A stretch of DNA of 64,000 nucleotides from Diphasiastrum complanatum (GCA_029204225.1 CM055107.1:44752507-44816506); one strand, 5' to 3'; positions 35,236 through 47,874 are shown, counted from the first letter of the stretch. The notes: generated by a model not told the origin, from the sequence alone. Numbers and translations: made by a program.

Positions 35236-35415
35236 AATCTAGCTGCAATGTGCCAATTTTCACAAGCTCTCACAACAGCATCCCTTGCTTTTGTTATATC
35301 AGCTTCAGAAAACTTATGCTCAACTATGCCAAGTGGTCCAGGTCTCAGCACTTCAATAACTTTTTCCACCTCTTGTTCACACTTTCCGACTATCTCAATT
35401 AGACATCAAAAAACT
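35236..35415 (-). pseudogene. Possible exon remnant of an unidentified host gene
   Basis: The minus strand encodes EIVGKCEQEVEKVIEVLRPG, then PLGIVEHKFSEADITKARDA, then VVRACENWHIAARLK and a stop, followed by LGLPDFFKQ. The helical, charged, non-repetitive composition looks like real coding sequence and unlike retrotransposon proteins. A TTGAG just upstream could be a splice acceptor. I do not recognise the family with confidence. Its isolation between retrotransposons and the stop suggest a leftover exon, though it could belong to a gene with distant exons. Confidence 0.4.
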
Positions 35416-35734
35416 ATTAAGACTATATCTCATACCATGACTCTGCAGATGTGAAGTGAACCGTTGTAGACATGAATAGATTGCTTCCTTTCAGCTTGCT
35501 AACAAAGACTCTAAAGACGACGATTTAGGGTCCCGTTTAGTACGTCATTTCTAAACACGTTCGAAACGGGAGGACCAGGTTCGAAATAGAAACTTGTTTA
35601 GGGTTTTTTTTTTTTTTTTTTCTGAAAATGTGTTTCTACGGGTTTTTGGGGTTTAGACATGTCATAGAAAGACTAGCACTAAATAGATACATCCAATTTC
35701 ATTTTCTATCTCCAACTTAGTGACTTTAGTGCTT

Positions 35735-36677
35735 ATTGTAATTGAGATCAAAGATTGTCGAATTCTCCAAGCGAAGAACGTAGCCAAGCAACCTGATCAA
35801 CAAGCAAACACAATTTCATCATCTCTCCAGGTCGAAGTGGACGAAGGCGCATTCATGGTCAAAGATCAAAGTGCATTTTTGGATGATTCATGGTTTCTGG
35901 ATTCTGGAGCTACACAATACATGACCAATCAACGTGAGATTTTCAACTCTTAACGCCTTACAGCACGAAGAAATTTGTTCATCTTGGTGACAATAGTACT
36001 CACACTATTGAAGGTGAAGGTATTGTAAGATTGCGGTTCCAGCATGATCAATTCAAATTACTATCAAAGGTCTTATAATTCCTAAACTCTCTACAAATCT
36101 GTTATCAGTAAGTAGAATTACAAATTTTGGCCATAAGGTAGAATATGAATCTGATCAATGCAAAATTGTTGATAGAAATAATAAGATCCTTGCACTCGGC
36201 AAGAGGCAGGGTTACTTATATATATTGGCACATTGCTATTCTGAGTCTAGTCAAGTTTTGAAAACCTCTGTTCTAGTCAATAAAGCATTACTATGGCATC
36301 ATCGCTTATGACACTTGAATTATGCATCTGTTTTGAACATGTCTAAACAATCCATGGTTCTTGATCTCGACTATCCTTCTGGTAAGGTCGATCTCCCTGT
36401 CTGTCATAGCTGCATCTTTGGAAAGCAGGCTAGGATTCCTTTTAGATCAAACCATAGGCATGCAGCAAAAGATCTGTTAGATGTTGTTCGGACCTATGCA
36501 AACTCCTTCATTGCTAGATGCAAAGTATTTCATTACCTTTATTGACAAAATCTCCAGAAGAACAATTGTTTATTTCATTAAACAAAAATCAGAGGCTTTC
36601 ATCAAATTCAGACAATTCAAAAATCATGCCGAGAATCAAACTGGCAAACGAATCAAAGCACTGAGGTCAAAGCACTG
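35735..36677 (+). pseudogene. Copia B, short copy: protease to integrase start
   Basis: It begins within the gag-protease junction (LQAKNVAKQPDQQAN, VDEGAFMVKD), then the protease motif WFLDSGATQYMTN near 35,900. Next come pre-integrase sequence (ALLWHHRL, stop, HLNYASVLNMSKQSM) and CHSCIFGKQARIPFRSNHRH. It enters the integrase core (YFITFIDKISRRTIVYFIKQ) and stops at about 36,660 in NQTGKRIKALRS. No LTR precedes it. The same protein region is repeated 1.4 kb downstream in the longer copy. Confidence 0.85.
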
Positions 36678-36702
36678 AGAATCAAACTGGCAAACGAATC
36701 AT
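36631..36702 (+). repeat. Direct repeat at the junction of two copia B copies
   Basis: GAGAATCAAACTGGCAAACG followed by AATCA occurs at 36,631-36,655 and again at 36,678-36,702, a 47-base period. The first copy ends in integrase sequence; the second leads directly into gag of the longer copia B. The repeat therefore sits exactly on the fusion point. Confidence 0.9.
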
Positions 36703-37440
36703 CGAAGAAAATTCTTCACACTCAAGATGTCGAACAATGATTATCTTCAGAATCATATTAACCAGTTAAAGAATATCTTCCAACAGATGGCCGCTGTCGG
36801 AAGGGTCGTAGATGATCAAGACGCAATTATGACATTGCTTTCAAGTCTGCCCTTCACATATAAGAACTAGGGGATGATCATCATGACACACTCAGATTTA
36901 ACTTTTACCAGAGTGATCACTATGTTGCTACAAGAAGATAATCGAAGAAGTCAAGACACCTCGTCTATCTCTTCGTCTCATGCTCTATATGTCAACAAGG
37001 GCTCGAAACAACATAAGCAGAAAAGCTCTAAGCAATCAGCATCGAATCAAAAACAGACTCAACATCACGAACAATCATCGAATCCAAATTCATCGAAGAA
37101 AAAGATGTTTTGCAGGTATTGCAAGCACAATAACCATGAGATCCAAAATTCCCAAATTCTCAAAGCAAAGAATGTAGCTAAGCAGCCGAATCAACAAGCA
37201 AATATAGTTATAACATCTCCTGAAGTCGAAGTAGACGAAGGCGCTTTTATGGTCAAAGACAAATACGCGAATTCGGATGATTCGTGGTTTTTGGATTCTG
37301 GAGCAACACAACATATGACCAATCATCGTGAGATTTTTCATTCCTATACGTCTTACAACACAAAGAAGTATGTTCATCTTGGTGACGATAATACCACACT
37401 ATCGAAGTTGAAGGTATTGTAAGATTATGGTTCCAACATG
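36690..37440 (+). pseudogene. Copia B, long copy: gag end and protease
   Basis: Gag sequence is visible from KILHTQDVEQ-like codons through ITMLLQEDNRRSQDTSSISS. A Gln/Asn/Lys-rich stretch and a zinc knuckle follow: CRYCKHNNHEIQNS near 37,110, where the last Cys of CX2CX4HX4C has become Ser. Protease follows with SWFLDSGATQHMTNHREIFH near 37,285, with the DSG triad intact. The 5' part of gag, the leader and the 5' LTR are missing. Confidence 0.85.
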
Positions 37441-37451
37441 ATGAATTCAAA

Positions 37452-38720
37452 TTGCTGTCAAAAGTCTTGTATGATCCTAAACTCTTTACAAATCTATTAT
37501 TAGTAAGTAGAATTATAGATTTAGGTCATAAGGTGGAGTTTGAGTCTGCTCAATATAGAATTATCGATAGGAGTAATAAGATTCTTGCACTTGACAAGAG
37601 GCATGGATACTTATATAGATTGGCACACTATTATTCTGATTCTAGTCAAGTCTTGAAAATCTCTGTTCTTGTCAATAAAGCATTGCTATGGCATCATCGC
37701 TTAGGACACCTGAATAATGCATCTGTATTGAACATGTCCAGACAATCCCTTGCACTTGGTCTCAACTATCCTTCTGGTAAAGTCGATCTCCCTATCTGCC
37801 ATAGCTGCATCCTTGGAAAGCAGACTAGGATTCCTTTTAGATCGAGTCATAGGCATGCAACAAAAGATCTGTTAGATATTATTCATTTAGATATATGTGG
37901 ACCTATGCAAACTCCTTCATTGCTAGATGCAAAGTATTTCATTACTTTTATTGACGAATTCTCTTGAAGAACAGTTGTTTACTTCATCAAGCAGAAATTA
38001 GAAGCCTTTATCAAGCTCAGACAATTCAGAGAGCATGCAGAAAATTAGACTGGTAAAAGAATTAAAGCACGGAGGTCAATCAACGGGGGAGAATACATCT
38101 CCACCAAATTCAAGGAGTACTGTCTCAACAATGGCATTGAACAATGATACATTACCTCCTATTTGCCTCAGTCAAATGGTCTTGCTGAGAGAAAGAATAG
38201 AACCTTAGTTGAATCGGCAAAGTGCATGTTATCACATGCAACACTTCTGAAGTCCTTCTGGGCTGAAGCTATCTCAACAACAACCTATATTCAGAACATA
38301 TGTCCTACTAAAGGTCTCTCTCAGACAAAACACCATTTGAAGTTTGGACATGTACCAAACCTTCTTTATTGAATTTAAAAGTTTTTAGATGCACCGCTTG
38401 TGTGCAGATTTCTCATGATCTCAGGAAGAAGCTCGACTTTCAAAGTATCAAATGTATTCTCATCAGCTACGCTACTTCAGACCAAGCCTAGAAGTTGTTC
38501 GATCCCATCGAGTTGAAGATATTCAGTAGCGGGATGTTATCTTCATCGAAGATCAGTTTCGAGACCTCAAAGGAAAGGGTTGTTTTCATGTAGCCAACCT
38601 ATCAGATTCTCTTGACGCTTTGAACTTTTCAGTTTCTCAGTTGACTATTCCCATTGAAGGTCCAAGCTCCTCTACTTTTGACGAACAACAAATCAACGAC
38701 GAATCAGAAGATGATGATGT
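37452..38720 (+). pseudogene. Copia B, long copy: integrase
   Basis: It contains the pre-integrase motif LLWHHRLGHLNNASVLNMSR and CHSCILGKQTRIPFRSSHRH. The catalytic core has LDICGPMQTPSLLDAKYFIT, then a stop, INGGEYISTKFKEYC (the second acidic position is altered: RSINGGEY where RSDNGGEY is usual), and NGLAERKNRTLVESAKCML with the Glu. HLKFGHVPNLLY ends at a stop. The linker to RT is decayed (to about 38,720). Loss of the second catalytic Asp is an inactivating change in addition to the stops. Confidence 0.82.
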
Positions 38721-38817
38721 TGCAGATCAACAACTATAATATGATGGAAATGATCAACTTCTTGTATTACCCAGAAGATCTTCAAGGACTAGCAGACCAC
38801 CTGAGAGGTATATCGAC

Positions 38818-40428
38818 GTGTCTGCAGCCTACCTTGTTCAAGAACCAACGTCTGTCCAAAAGACACTCAATCAGCCTGATTCAGATCTCTGGAAAGAAGT
38901 TATGGATAAAGAGTATTCATTTCTTATCAAGAACCAGACATGGACAATTGTCGAATTACTTGCTAGCGAAAACGTAGTTGATTGCAAATGGATTTTCAAA
39001 GTCAGGTACAATGTAGATGGAAGCATCAATAGGAGAAAGGCACGACTTGTAGCCAGAGGACTTTCTCAGATATACAATGTCGATTACACTGATATCTTTA
39101 GTCCAGTAGTCAAACATTCTTCTATTCGACTTTTGCTATCATTTGCCATTGTAGTAGATTTGGAAATACATCAAATGGATGTACAGACAACATATCTCAA
39201 TGGAGTTATTGAAGAAGACATTTACATGGTGCAAGGTTATATTATCGAGGTTAAACACAATCATGTGTGTAAACTCCATCAGGCACTTTATGGCTTGAAG
39301 CAGTATGCTCGAGCAGGGTTTCAAAGGATCAATACTTTTTTTATTGATCACGGCTACACACCTAGCTCTTCAAATTCAAACGTTTACTTCAAGCAGTGCA
39401 ACAGTCTTTTATCATTATCACTTTATACGTGGATGATACATTGCTCTTCAACAACAGTACCGATCTGATAAAAGAGGAGAAGACAATGTTATCTTCCGAA
39501 TTCGACATGACCGATCTAGGCGAAGGTCATTTCTGCCTTGGTATTCAAATCCACAGAGATAGAAAATAGAAGTTGGTTTACATTACACAACATAGGTACA
39601 TCTACAACATGTTAGTCAAATATAATCTAATGAATTGCAAGTTAGCTCTCTCACCAATGGAACCAAGACTCCAATTGTCAAAGGACTAGTGTCCCCAAAC
39701 AATTCATGAGAAGTAGCAAATGCGTGAGTATCCTTACCATTCTATTATAGGACCTCTTATGTACGCCATGATCTGTACCAAGCCAGACATAGCTTTTGCA
39801 GTCAGCTCCCTAAGTCAATATATGACTAACCCTGGTATAACACATTGGAAGGCTCTTATCAGAGTCATGAGATATCTTCGAGCTACTATAGACTTTTGCA
39901 TTCATTATGGAGCAGTCGGCAATGACAAACTCAATTTCTCAGTGGTTACACATATGCAAGTTGGGCAGGAGATGTAGACACTCGTCAATCCACTTTCGGA
40001 TTTACATTCTTCCTCAGCAATGGTTCAATTTCCTGGAACAGTCACAAGCAATCTTCGATAGCTCTATCTTCCACTGAATCAGAGGATATCGCAGCCTCAC
40101 AAGCTACAAAGGAAGCAATTTGGTTGAGGAATTTACTCTCAGATATCGGTCTGAATCAATATGCTCCAACAACATTTTTGTGATAATCAAAGTGCCATCG
40201 CTTTATCAGCCAACCCTAGATTTTATTCAAGAAGTAAGCACATTGAACTGAAGTATCATTTCGTCAGAAGCAAAGTTCTCAACAAAGAGGTCAGATTGTA
40301 GTACTGTAGAACGCAAGATATGACAGTAGATGTTTTTACCAAAGCATTAAGTTTGGAAGCACACAAAAGATTTTGTGTAGAATTAAGTTTGAAGGTCAAG
40401 GCAATCAAGGATTCAGATTAAGGGGAAG
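38818..40428 (+). pseudogene. Copia B, long copy: reverse transcriptase and RNase H
   Basis: RT: EPTSVQKTLNQPDSDLWKEV, CKWIFKVRYNVDGSINRRKA, RLVARGLSQIYNVDYTDIFS, IHQMDVQTTYLNGVIEEDIY and LHQALYGLKQYARAGFQRIN. A frameshift lies just before the catalytic box, so YVDDTLLF is read in a different frame near 39,425. The connection continues ([20 protein letters not shown]). RNase H follows ([40 protein letters not shown]; a frameshift before CDNQSAIALSANPRFYSRSK). It ends in TVDVFTKALSLEAHKRF and a polypurine AAGGGGAAG directly before the LTR. Confidence 0.88.
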
Positions 40429-41530
40429 TGTTGGATTAGTCTCCTTCTTACTAATCGACTAATCAGTTTTAATCTTCATCCATTGTTCTTTCAGTTCTGC
40501 AGATTTTTCCGTGTTTTTATACAATGTGCAGAATTACAAGTGTTTTTACACATTTTGCAGAAATACATAGAGTTTGAAAACAGTGTCATCTTTTTTGCCT
40601 GTCAAGAATCTCGTGGAAAAATGCAGCGTCATCTTTTTCGCATTTTTCGCCTATTAGAAATCTCATGTAAAATCACAGTGTCGCATTTTTGCTTTTTCCA
40701 AAGAGCCTCAAATGTTAAGAAAATGACTCTGGCAAAGTGTGAGGCAACCCTAAATGAGATTTAAGGGCACTGCCACCTTCTTCGCAAAATTTCGACACTG
40801 TGGCTTTTTGCGACAGTGTCGCCTGTGGCTGTTTCAATTTATTTATGCAGAAGTGACAGTTTGGTTCATTTATGTAGACAGACTTTTTACGGCCAATTTC
40901 ATTGTTTATCAACAATCAATGATGAGGAACCGGATGGATGACAGTGGATCACCAGCCAACTGGCGATCGCAATTGATAACCTAATTTCTTAGTATAAATA
41001 GTTGTTCATATTCATACAGTTTGATTATCAAAAGTTAAGAAGCATTTGAATAGTTAGCTCTAATTCAAACTTTCATTTTAGTCGCCCAAAGATAGCATAG
41101 AGTACATGGCTTTGATCCACAACTTATTGTACTCATTTAGTTTCGTTTTCATACTGAATCAATACTATCCTTTATTGCATTCAGATTCGTCTCAGAATGT
41201 ACGTGTTTTCCGTAGTTTTTTGCGACTAAATATTTGTCTTGTGTTTCGCGAATAATTCATGACAAATTATTTGTCTGATAATTCAATGCTTGATTGTTTG
41301 GCTACGTAATCACTGTAGTATTGATGATTTCAAGGTTAGTTACTATTAGATCAAACATGATTTCTATCACTATTGTTTTGTTTGAGATTGCTAGGTGTAG
41401 TCATGCATTGTGAAAGAGAAAGATAGTTTATTCCGCCTTGCACGAAAAGTTTTCTTTCTAAACACTCAAAATATTTTCATTTGTTTCTTTTTGAGTTCGA
41501 CCTATCTTCAGCACACTTCTTTTCGACAAC
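40429..41530 (+). repeat. Copia B 3' LTR
   Basis: It begins TGTTGGATTAGTCTCC right after the polypurine tract. TATAAATAG at 40,993-41,001 is a good TATA box. Its 3' half is shared with partial copies at 2,010-2,290 (inverted) and 51,200-51,545. The 3' limit (about 41,530) is placed where similarity to those copies fades and minus-strand gypsy sequence follows. The frame at 40,483-40,764 is inside the LTR and is not a gene. Confidence 0.7.
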
Positions 41531-41749
41531 TCACTAATAGACTCATATAAAGCCACCTTCATGAGTTTAGGCCTACAACTATTAATTATAATCTTATACA
41601 CATAAGGGACCCAATTCCCTTATAGTCATAACTAACTTATGGGTTGTTGGTCTACTGATCCCTAGCGTGGACATGTTACTCGAGACCAGTTGTGGGCATG
41701 ACATTTTTTCTCCCTTATTCAAGTTCTATCCTTAGAACTTAAAACTAGA

Positions 41750-42810
41750 AAAGTTTTTTCTTAAGCTCCCCTCCTGGAATCATCATCGTCTATGCGACCA
41801 TTCCGTCAACTAGATGCTCAGTAACTATACGATTTCTCAATCGTTTAGTTGTTATATCCAATGTCTTTCTAGGCTCAAACCGAGACACACCCAATGATTC
41901 ATCCAACATGTCCAATTGGTCTCCAAAACCAAGATGCTCTCCTTCACGTAGACTCTTCTTGAATCATCTTACGTGAAAAGCCGGATGCATTTGAGTTCCT
42001 TCCAGGAGGTCCAATTGGTAAGCTAAGGATCCGATCTTTTACAAGATCCAATATGGTCTTCTGTTGCTAGTGTACAATTTGTAATCCTTGTGGGTACGCA
42101 TTACACTAGAATCCTTCGAGATTCTTCAATTCACCCAAACCCCCATGTGAAAGTCTCGAGATGATTATTTTAGATTAGCATAATGTTAGTCCCTATCTTG
42201 GGTACACTAGACATTCTCATGTGCTATCCATAACATTTCCTACATATCAAGTAGGAAATTCGTTACCATATGGCTCGAAACTGTATATAAGCATGCACGG
42301 CTATAACTGGTTGCCAAATGCTTACTATAGCTTAATCTCAAGTAATACTTCTCTTAAACGATAAAGTATAACTAGAATCTAAACTATGATTCGTCTATCA
42401 TAATTCATCGGATTCTTGTCCTATACTCAATAAGAGAACGTGATACCCTAGCATAGGCAACTCAATCAAGGCCAGATACCCTTCCTAATGAGATTGCGCC
42501 GGAGAATATGCTCAAAGCATTTTCTCCCTCACCTGACTCTTGTTCTTTCTGTCAGACCAATGGTCAAAAGAACTTAGCGAATACGGCCGACCAAAAATGA
42601 CTAGTAAACCTTACAATCGCTCACAATGTCACCTGGTAATCCATAAAGCCTAAATAGATGCCCTACAACTACTTGAGCAAAATCAGAGGCATTTTTAGTG
42701 GTCTTTACCCAAATAAACATAGCTGATTTGGTAAGATGGCCAGTCATTACCAAAATTCCACTATCATGTTTATTCATCCAGAGGATAATCTTACCATGAT
42801 CTAAGTCATC
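41750..42810 (-). pseudogene. Ty3/gypsy integrase fragment, minus strand
   Basis: The minus strand reads LVMTGHLTKSAMFIWVKTTK, then NASDFAQVVVGHLFRLYGLP and GDIVSDCKVY (42,760-42,610). This aligns with the gypsy integrase core 'V-VDRLTK-AHFIP … A-LF---I-RLHGLP--IVSDRD--F'. The first catalytic Asp (VDRLTK) is replaced (MTGHLTK) and the DRD box reads DCK. Further down (42,450-41,780) decayed C-terminal integrase sequence continues toward a poor, Arg/Leu-rich tail. It is one of two minus-strand gypsy integrase remnants, the other being at 45,600-46,350. Confidence 0.7.
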
Positions 42811-42819
42811 TCTTATTGA

Positions 42820-43792
<973 letters not shown>

Positions 43793-44159
43793 TATGTCTA
43801 CACACATGCAAACGTGGGAATTCTTGGACTTTGTTTGATTGGACTTGAAATGTTTTTGTACGAAATAGAAGAGTCTCACAAGTTTTTCCAAAATTTTGAG
43901 ACAACTTGAATAGTAATGTGCATCAAATGATTAATAAATTCTTATGAAAAACCAAAATCAATACTTTTACTATGCTCATTGTTGTCCATCATGGCATTAT
44001 ATTGATATTATTATACGCCAATTCACATAGTTGATGATATACATGATGTAGAAAAATCAATTGACATTCACAAAACTAATGTGCGCCTTGAGTTGCTTCT
44101 ACAAACACAAGAGTTAATAAAAACTCATGCATATGAAGCTTAAATGCTAGAGCCTTTAC

Positions 44160-44867
44160 TCCCTGTCCCGGTTATTTATAGTTTTCAGAGACACGTGTAC
44201 GTTTTGTAATTATTGCAATTACTGAAATGGCTGAGTCACTGGCCTGTGGTGACCTTTGTAAGTAAATTGTAAATAAACTATAATTAGTTGGCATTGGACC
44301 TCAAAGAGTCGTGCTTAGCTTTGGCATGGGGTATTGGGTCATTTATTAGGAGTGGCTAGATTGACATTCTTAAAAAGTAGGAGAGTTGACTAGTCAATGA
44401 GACACGTGCCATATGCTCATTGGGACACTTGGTCCAGTGAATGAGCGACACATGTTAGGGTTGATCGGTCAAACATGACATGTGTCACATGCTCACTGAG
44501 ACACTTGGTCCAGTGGTGTATGAGTGACACATGTCAGCCTACTCACTTGACTATGTGTCAGAGTACTGCCAAGTGGCAAGTGTCAACTATGCATGAAATT
44601 GGCCATGTGTTGACATTTGAAAAGGTCAGGCTTAAGGGGTGCTTGAGGATTGTGCATAAGTGAGCCTAGAGTGAGGCATTCCTCATCAAAATCTATGCAG
44701 CAAAGGTTGGGAGGAGACAAGGCAGCCATCTGCACCATGTTTCGTGTGCTCTGATATTTGTACATGCAGAAAAATCGACAGAGATTGAGATTGCTGATTG
44801 CTGCATGCGGGATAAGCTAGTTTCTAGTGAAGTCTTAGATTTGGAGTCTGACATTTGGTATTAGAGC
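44160..44867 (+). repeat. Possible LTR with primer-binding site
   Basis: TGGTATTAGAGC at 44,856-44,867 is the initiator-Met PBS with one change. It follows a terminus ending TCTGACA at 44,853, as expected for an LTR 3' end. The leader downstream (to about 45,100) shows no gag. The left boundary of the LTR is not identifiable; 44,160 is a placeholder. The element family is unknown. Confidence 0.35.
44400..44540 (+). repeat. Two diverged ~75-bp repeat units
   Basis: GACACTTGGTCCAGTG occurs at about 44,424 and 44,500, each preceded by a CATATGCTCATTG or CACATGCTCACTG block and followed by GACACATGT. The two units (44,400-44,460 and 44,473-44,540) are imperfect direct repeats, rich in ACATGTGT-like words. 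Confidence 0.65.
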
Positions 44868-45599
44868 AAAGGTTGATGAGAAGAGGGCTATTAAAGAATT
44901 TGCAGATTGAAGCCCACAGGACCAACGCTGGTTGAAGGACACAAAAGACTCAAAATTGCTCACAAATTGGAGCTAGAACTAGGCTGTAGGCCAGTGCTGC
45001 ACTATAGAGGGATTTGAGCATTAATCAATTGGAAAAATGATGATTTGAGTCCCAAAAATCTGGTTTGAAGCCTACAAGACTAGCGTTGATAGCTGGTATA
45101 AAGGAAAGCTCCTCAAGATCCTGCTTACAAGACAAACACAATGGAAAACACACTATGGAGAAACCACCCAACCAAGTAGAAGCAACCAATCAACTCTAGA
45201 AGCTTCATGCTCAAGCAAAGGAACAAGAAACATGAATGTAGAGTGAGAGCCTGGCAATGAATCAACCACAAATGTGAGTAGTAGGGTGAGTTTGGCCTAC
45301 TTATATAGAGCCTAGAACCACCTGTGCGCATAGACATGCAAGATCTTAACTCCCCTATACATAGATTCATGTAGAATAGGCTCTTTATGCATGGATCCTC
45401 TATTCATAGAATTGCTATTGATGACTCTACACATCCATATACTATCTCATACCTTGTGCTAACTCCATTTAGTGTATTCTGGGCCTCACAAGGATATTCG
45501 TTACTTTCGAGTCACATCTAGTATGATGTGGCATAACTAACATCTTGTTTCACTAGAGTACCGTCCGTGTATCCAAGACTAGGAGTATCCAAGACATGA

Positions 45600-46350
45600 C
45601 ATTCTTCCCCCCTTGAACTGCTCTAATTCTTCTTTATGCCATCAACTCTCTCCCACGAATCATCATCCTCAGTACCACCTTTCCACCGAATTGAGCACTC
45701 AGAGAGAAAACAATTTCTCAATTGTTTATCTTTGATTCTGAGCACTTTCTCAGGTTTCAAATGTACACTAAGCGATAAATCTTCCAAATGGGATAAATCC
45801 CCATCCGATCCAACTATCACCTTCATGTAAACTTCATTTCAAACAACTTACATAAAATACTGGGTGTGCAACCGATTTTCCTTGAAGATCGAGTTCATAC
45901 GCCAAAGAAATAATTTTACATACAATCCTAAATGGTCCACAAAAGCAGGTAGACAATTTGTAATGCTTCCCTATACGTAACGTCTTAGAATTTTTGGAGT
46001 CCTAAGATATACCCAGTCCTCAACTTTAAAATCTCTTGGGGACCTCTTAAGATTGGCATAGTGCTTATTTCTATTCTGAACACTTCGGATACTATCCTTA
46101 GCCACTTGCAACATCTCTTGGATATCATGCAAACAATCAGCAACCTTCTGGATCTTAACAGACTTCGTCTCAACATTTACTAGAGTTCTAGATTAAAAAC
46201 CGTACATAAGCATAAAAGGACTATAACCTGTAGCAAAATGTTTTCTACTATTATATGCAAACTCAACCAATGGGAAGTAATCTTGCCAATGAAATTGCCT
46301 GTGAGAAACGTAAGTCCTCAAAATATCTTCCATAGGTTGATTAGTACAAC
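45600..46350 (-). pseudogene. Ty3/gypsy integrase C-terminus with chromodomain-like tail
   Basis: The minus strand reads QPMEDILRTYVSHRQFHWQD, YFPLVEFAYNSRKHFATGYS and PFMLMYGF (46,340-46,200): the end of the gypsy integrase core ('W---LP--EFAYN---H-ATG-SPF---YG'). The GPY/F-region follows (LKRSPRDFKVEDWVYLRTPK near 46,030). After decayed sequence a chromodomain-like tail appears: PEKVLRIKDKQLRNCFLSEC, then SIRWKGGTEDDDSWERVD (45,750-45,635), matching 'V-W---P--D-SWE'. This places it in a chromovirus-type lineage by motif. Several stops are present. Confidence 0.8.
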
Positions 46351-46365
46351 TTGTTCAGTTCACCA

Positions 46366-47010
46366 ATCTCCCTAATCTATTTAACCATCACTAGACCTCA
46401 CTTAAGTTTTTGTGTAAGCAAGTTGAGTCAAAGTATGCAAGCTCCTTTAGTGCATCATTGGAAAAGTGACAAGAGAGTGCTTAGATATGTTTCTAGTACT
46501 AGATTTTTTGGCATACTTTATGAAGGATCTAACTTGCACTTGAGAGACTACTTGGATTCAGATTTTGCAGGTGACAAGATGGATAGAGAGTCCATTAGTG
46601 CATTTGCAACATTCCTTTGTGGAGGAGTAATATCTTCGCTTTCCAAAAAGCAAGATACTATCTCACTATCTTCTTGTGAAGCCGAGTACAAGACATTAAC
46701 TTCAACAACTAAAGAGCTCCTATGGCTAAGAAGACTCTTGATGGAGCTACATGTGCTAAAGGCTGAGGAGATCCCTTACATATATTGTGACAATCAAGAT
46801 TCTCATCAAATTGCTTCCAGTCCTATCTTCCATGCTAGAACAAGCATATTGAAGGAGAATGTACAACCCAAGGAGGTGCAACTACATCATGTACCATGGT
46901 CTGAATGCATAGCTGATATCTTAGCCAAGACATTGTCCAAAGATCCATTTTACAAGTTAAGATATGCTCTTGGAATTGTAGATAGATGTACATTAGATTT
47001 GCCAAGTTAG
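46366..47010 (+). pseudogene. Copia G: RT tail and RNase H
   Basis: An open frame enters at the RT/connection end (LIYLTITRPHLSFCVSKLSQ, MQAPLVHHWKSDKRVLRYVS). It continues through RNase H: DSDFAGDKMDRESISAFATF, LSSCEAEYKTLTSTTKELLW, IYCDNQDSHQIASSPIFHAR, HHVPWSECIADILAKTLSKD and GIVDRCTLDLPS with its natural stop. A small deletion in the ARTKHIE block (ARTSILKENV) is seen. Everything upstream of the connection is missing: the element is cut at its junction with minus-strand gypsy DNA near 46,360. Same family as copia D. Confidence 0.9.
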
Positions 47011-47020
47011 AAGTGAGGAG

Positions 47021-47874
47021 TGTTGAAAATTGTCACTTCTCACTTGTCATTTTTTATTGTAAATAAAGATCAATCATGCGTACAATGTTCATGATCTGAT
47101 TTCACACGTGTGGAGCCTGTTCCCATGTGTGAAAGAAAGTACTTTTCATATTTGTAAATATCTATTGACTTTGATTTTGTATCAATCAAGTCAAGTGTGA
47201 ACTAGTCAAGTTGACTAGTCACCTAGAAGTTAGCTTATCCTTGCATGTGCATGAGTAAATGCTCCCACATGATGGCAAGTGGATGTTCACACGTGTGTAT
47301 AGAGTTCTAGACGATAAGAGTTGACCATTTTTCTTAGATCCTATTTTGTAGGAAATATTCCTAGGAGACTAGCTCTTTGGATTTTAGCCATATTCTACAA
47401 GGTCAACTTTGGATAAGGATCAAGGATGGATCAAATGGATAGATCTGAGTGATGTGGCACTCTTCACGCATGTGAAAACCTGCTGGACTTTACCAGACTC
47501 GTGGATGTACTTGATCTATAAAAGGATCATCATTTTGCTAATGAGATTGATGAGACTTTTGCATTCTACACTTTTGTGAGATTTCTAGTCAATAGAAGTG
47601 TGACTTTATTGAATGATTGCTATCAAGAACCTATGTACTTGTTGTTTCAGGTGCAGGCCGTACAGTGGACAGTACTCCACACGTGTAAGGCCGCTCTCAC
47701 TTGTTTATGAAGATTTGATCCATTGCTCTTGCTTAAAGCTAAGTGTAGTGAATCTAGATCAAGATCTAAAGTGTAGAACTTGATAGATCCATTGATTAAG
47801 CAACCAATAACTCTCTATGATTGTTAAGTACAACCATTAATATTCTAAAACTGAAATTTTATCATATAGATTTC
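47021..47874 (+). repeat. Copia G 3' LTR (LTR-F, 854 bp)
   Basis: It starts TGTTGAAAATTGTC right after polypurine AAGTGAGGAG and ends near TTTTATCA. The boundary is supported by the copy at 55,378-55,866, which stops at the same word. It contains CTATAAAAGGATC at about 47,517 as a TATA box and ACACGTGT palindromes at 47,103-47,112, 47,288-47,297 and 47,677. A broken second copy lies at 54,073-54,446 (inverted) plus 55,378-55,866. Confidence 0.8.

Noticed and set aside
35521-35680. Possible terminal repeat of a DNA transposon near GGGTCCCGTTTAGTACG
   Set aside because: No matching inverted terminus or target-site duplication could be found nearby.
40483-40764. Phe-rich 93-codon frame
   Set aside because: Lies inside the copia B LTR, which is non-coding in this class.
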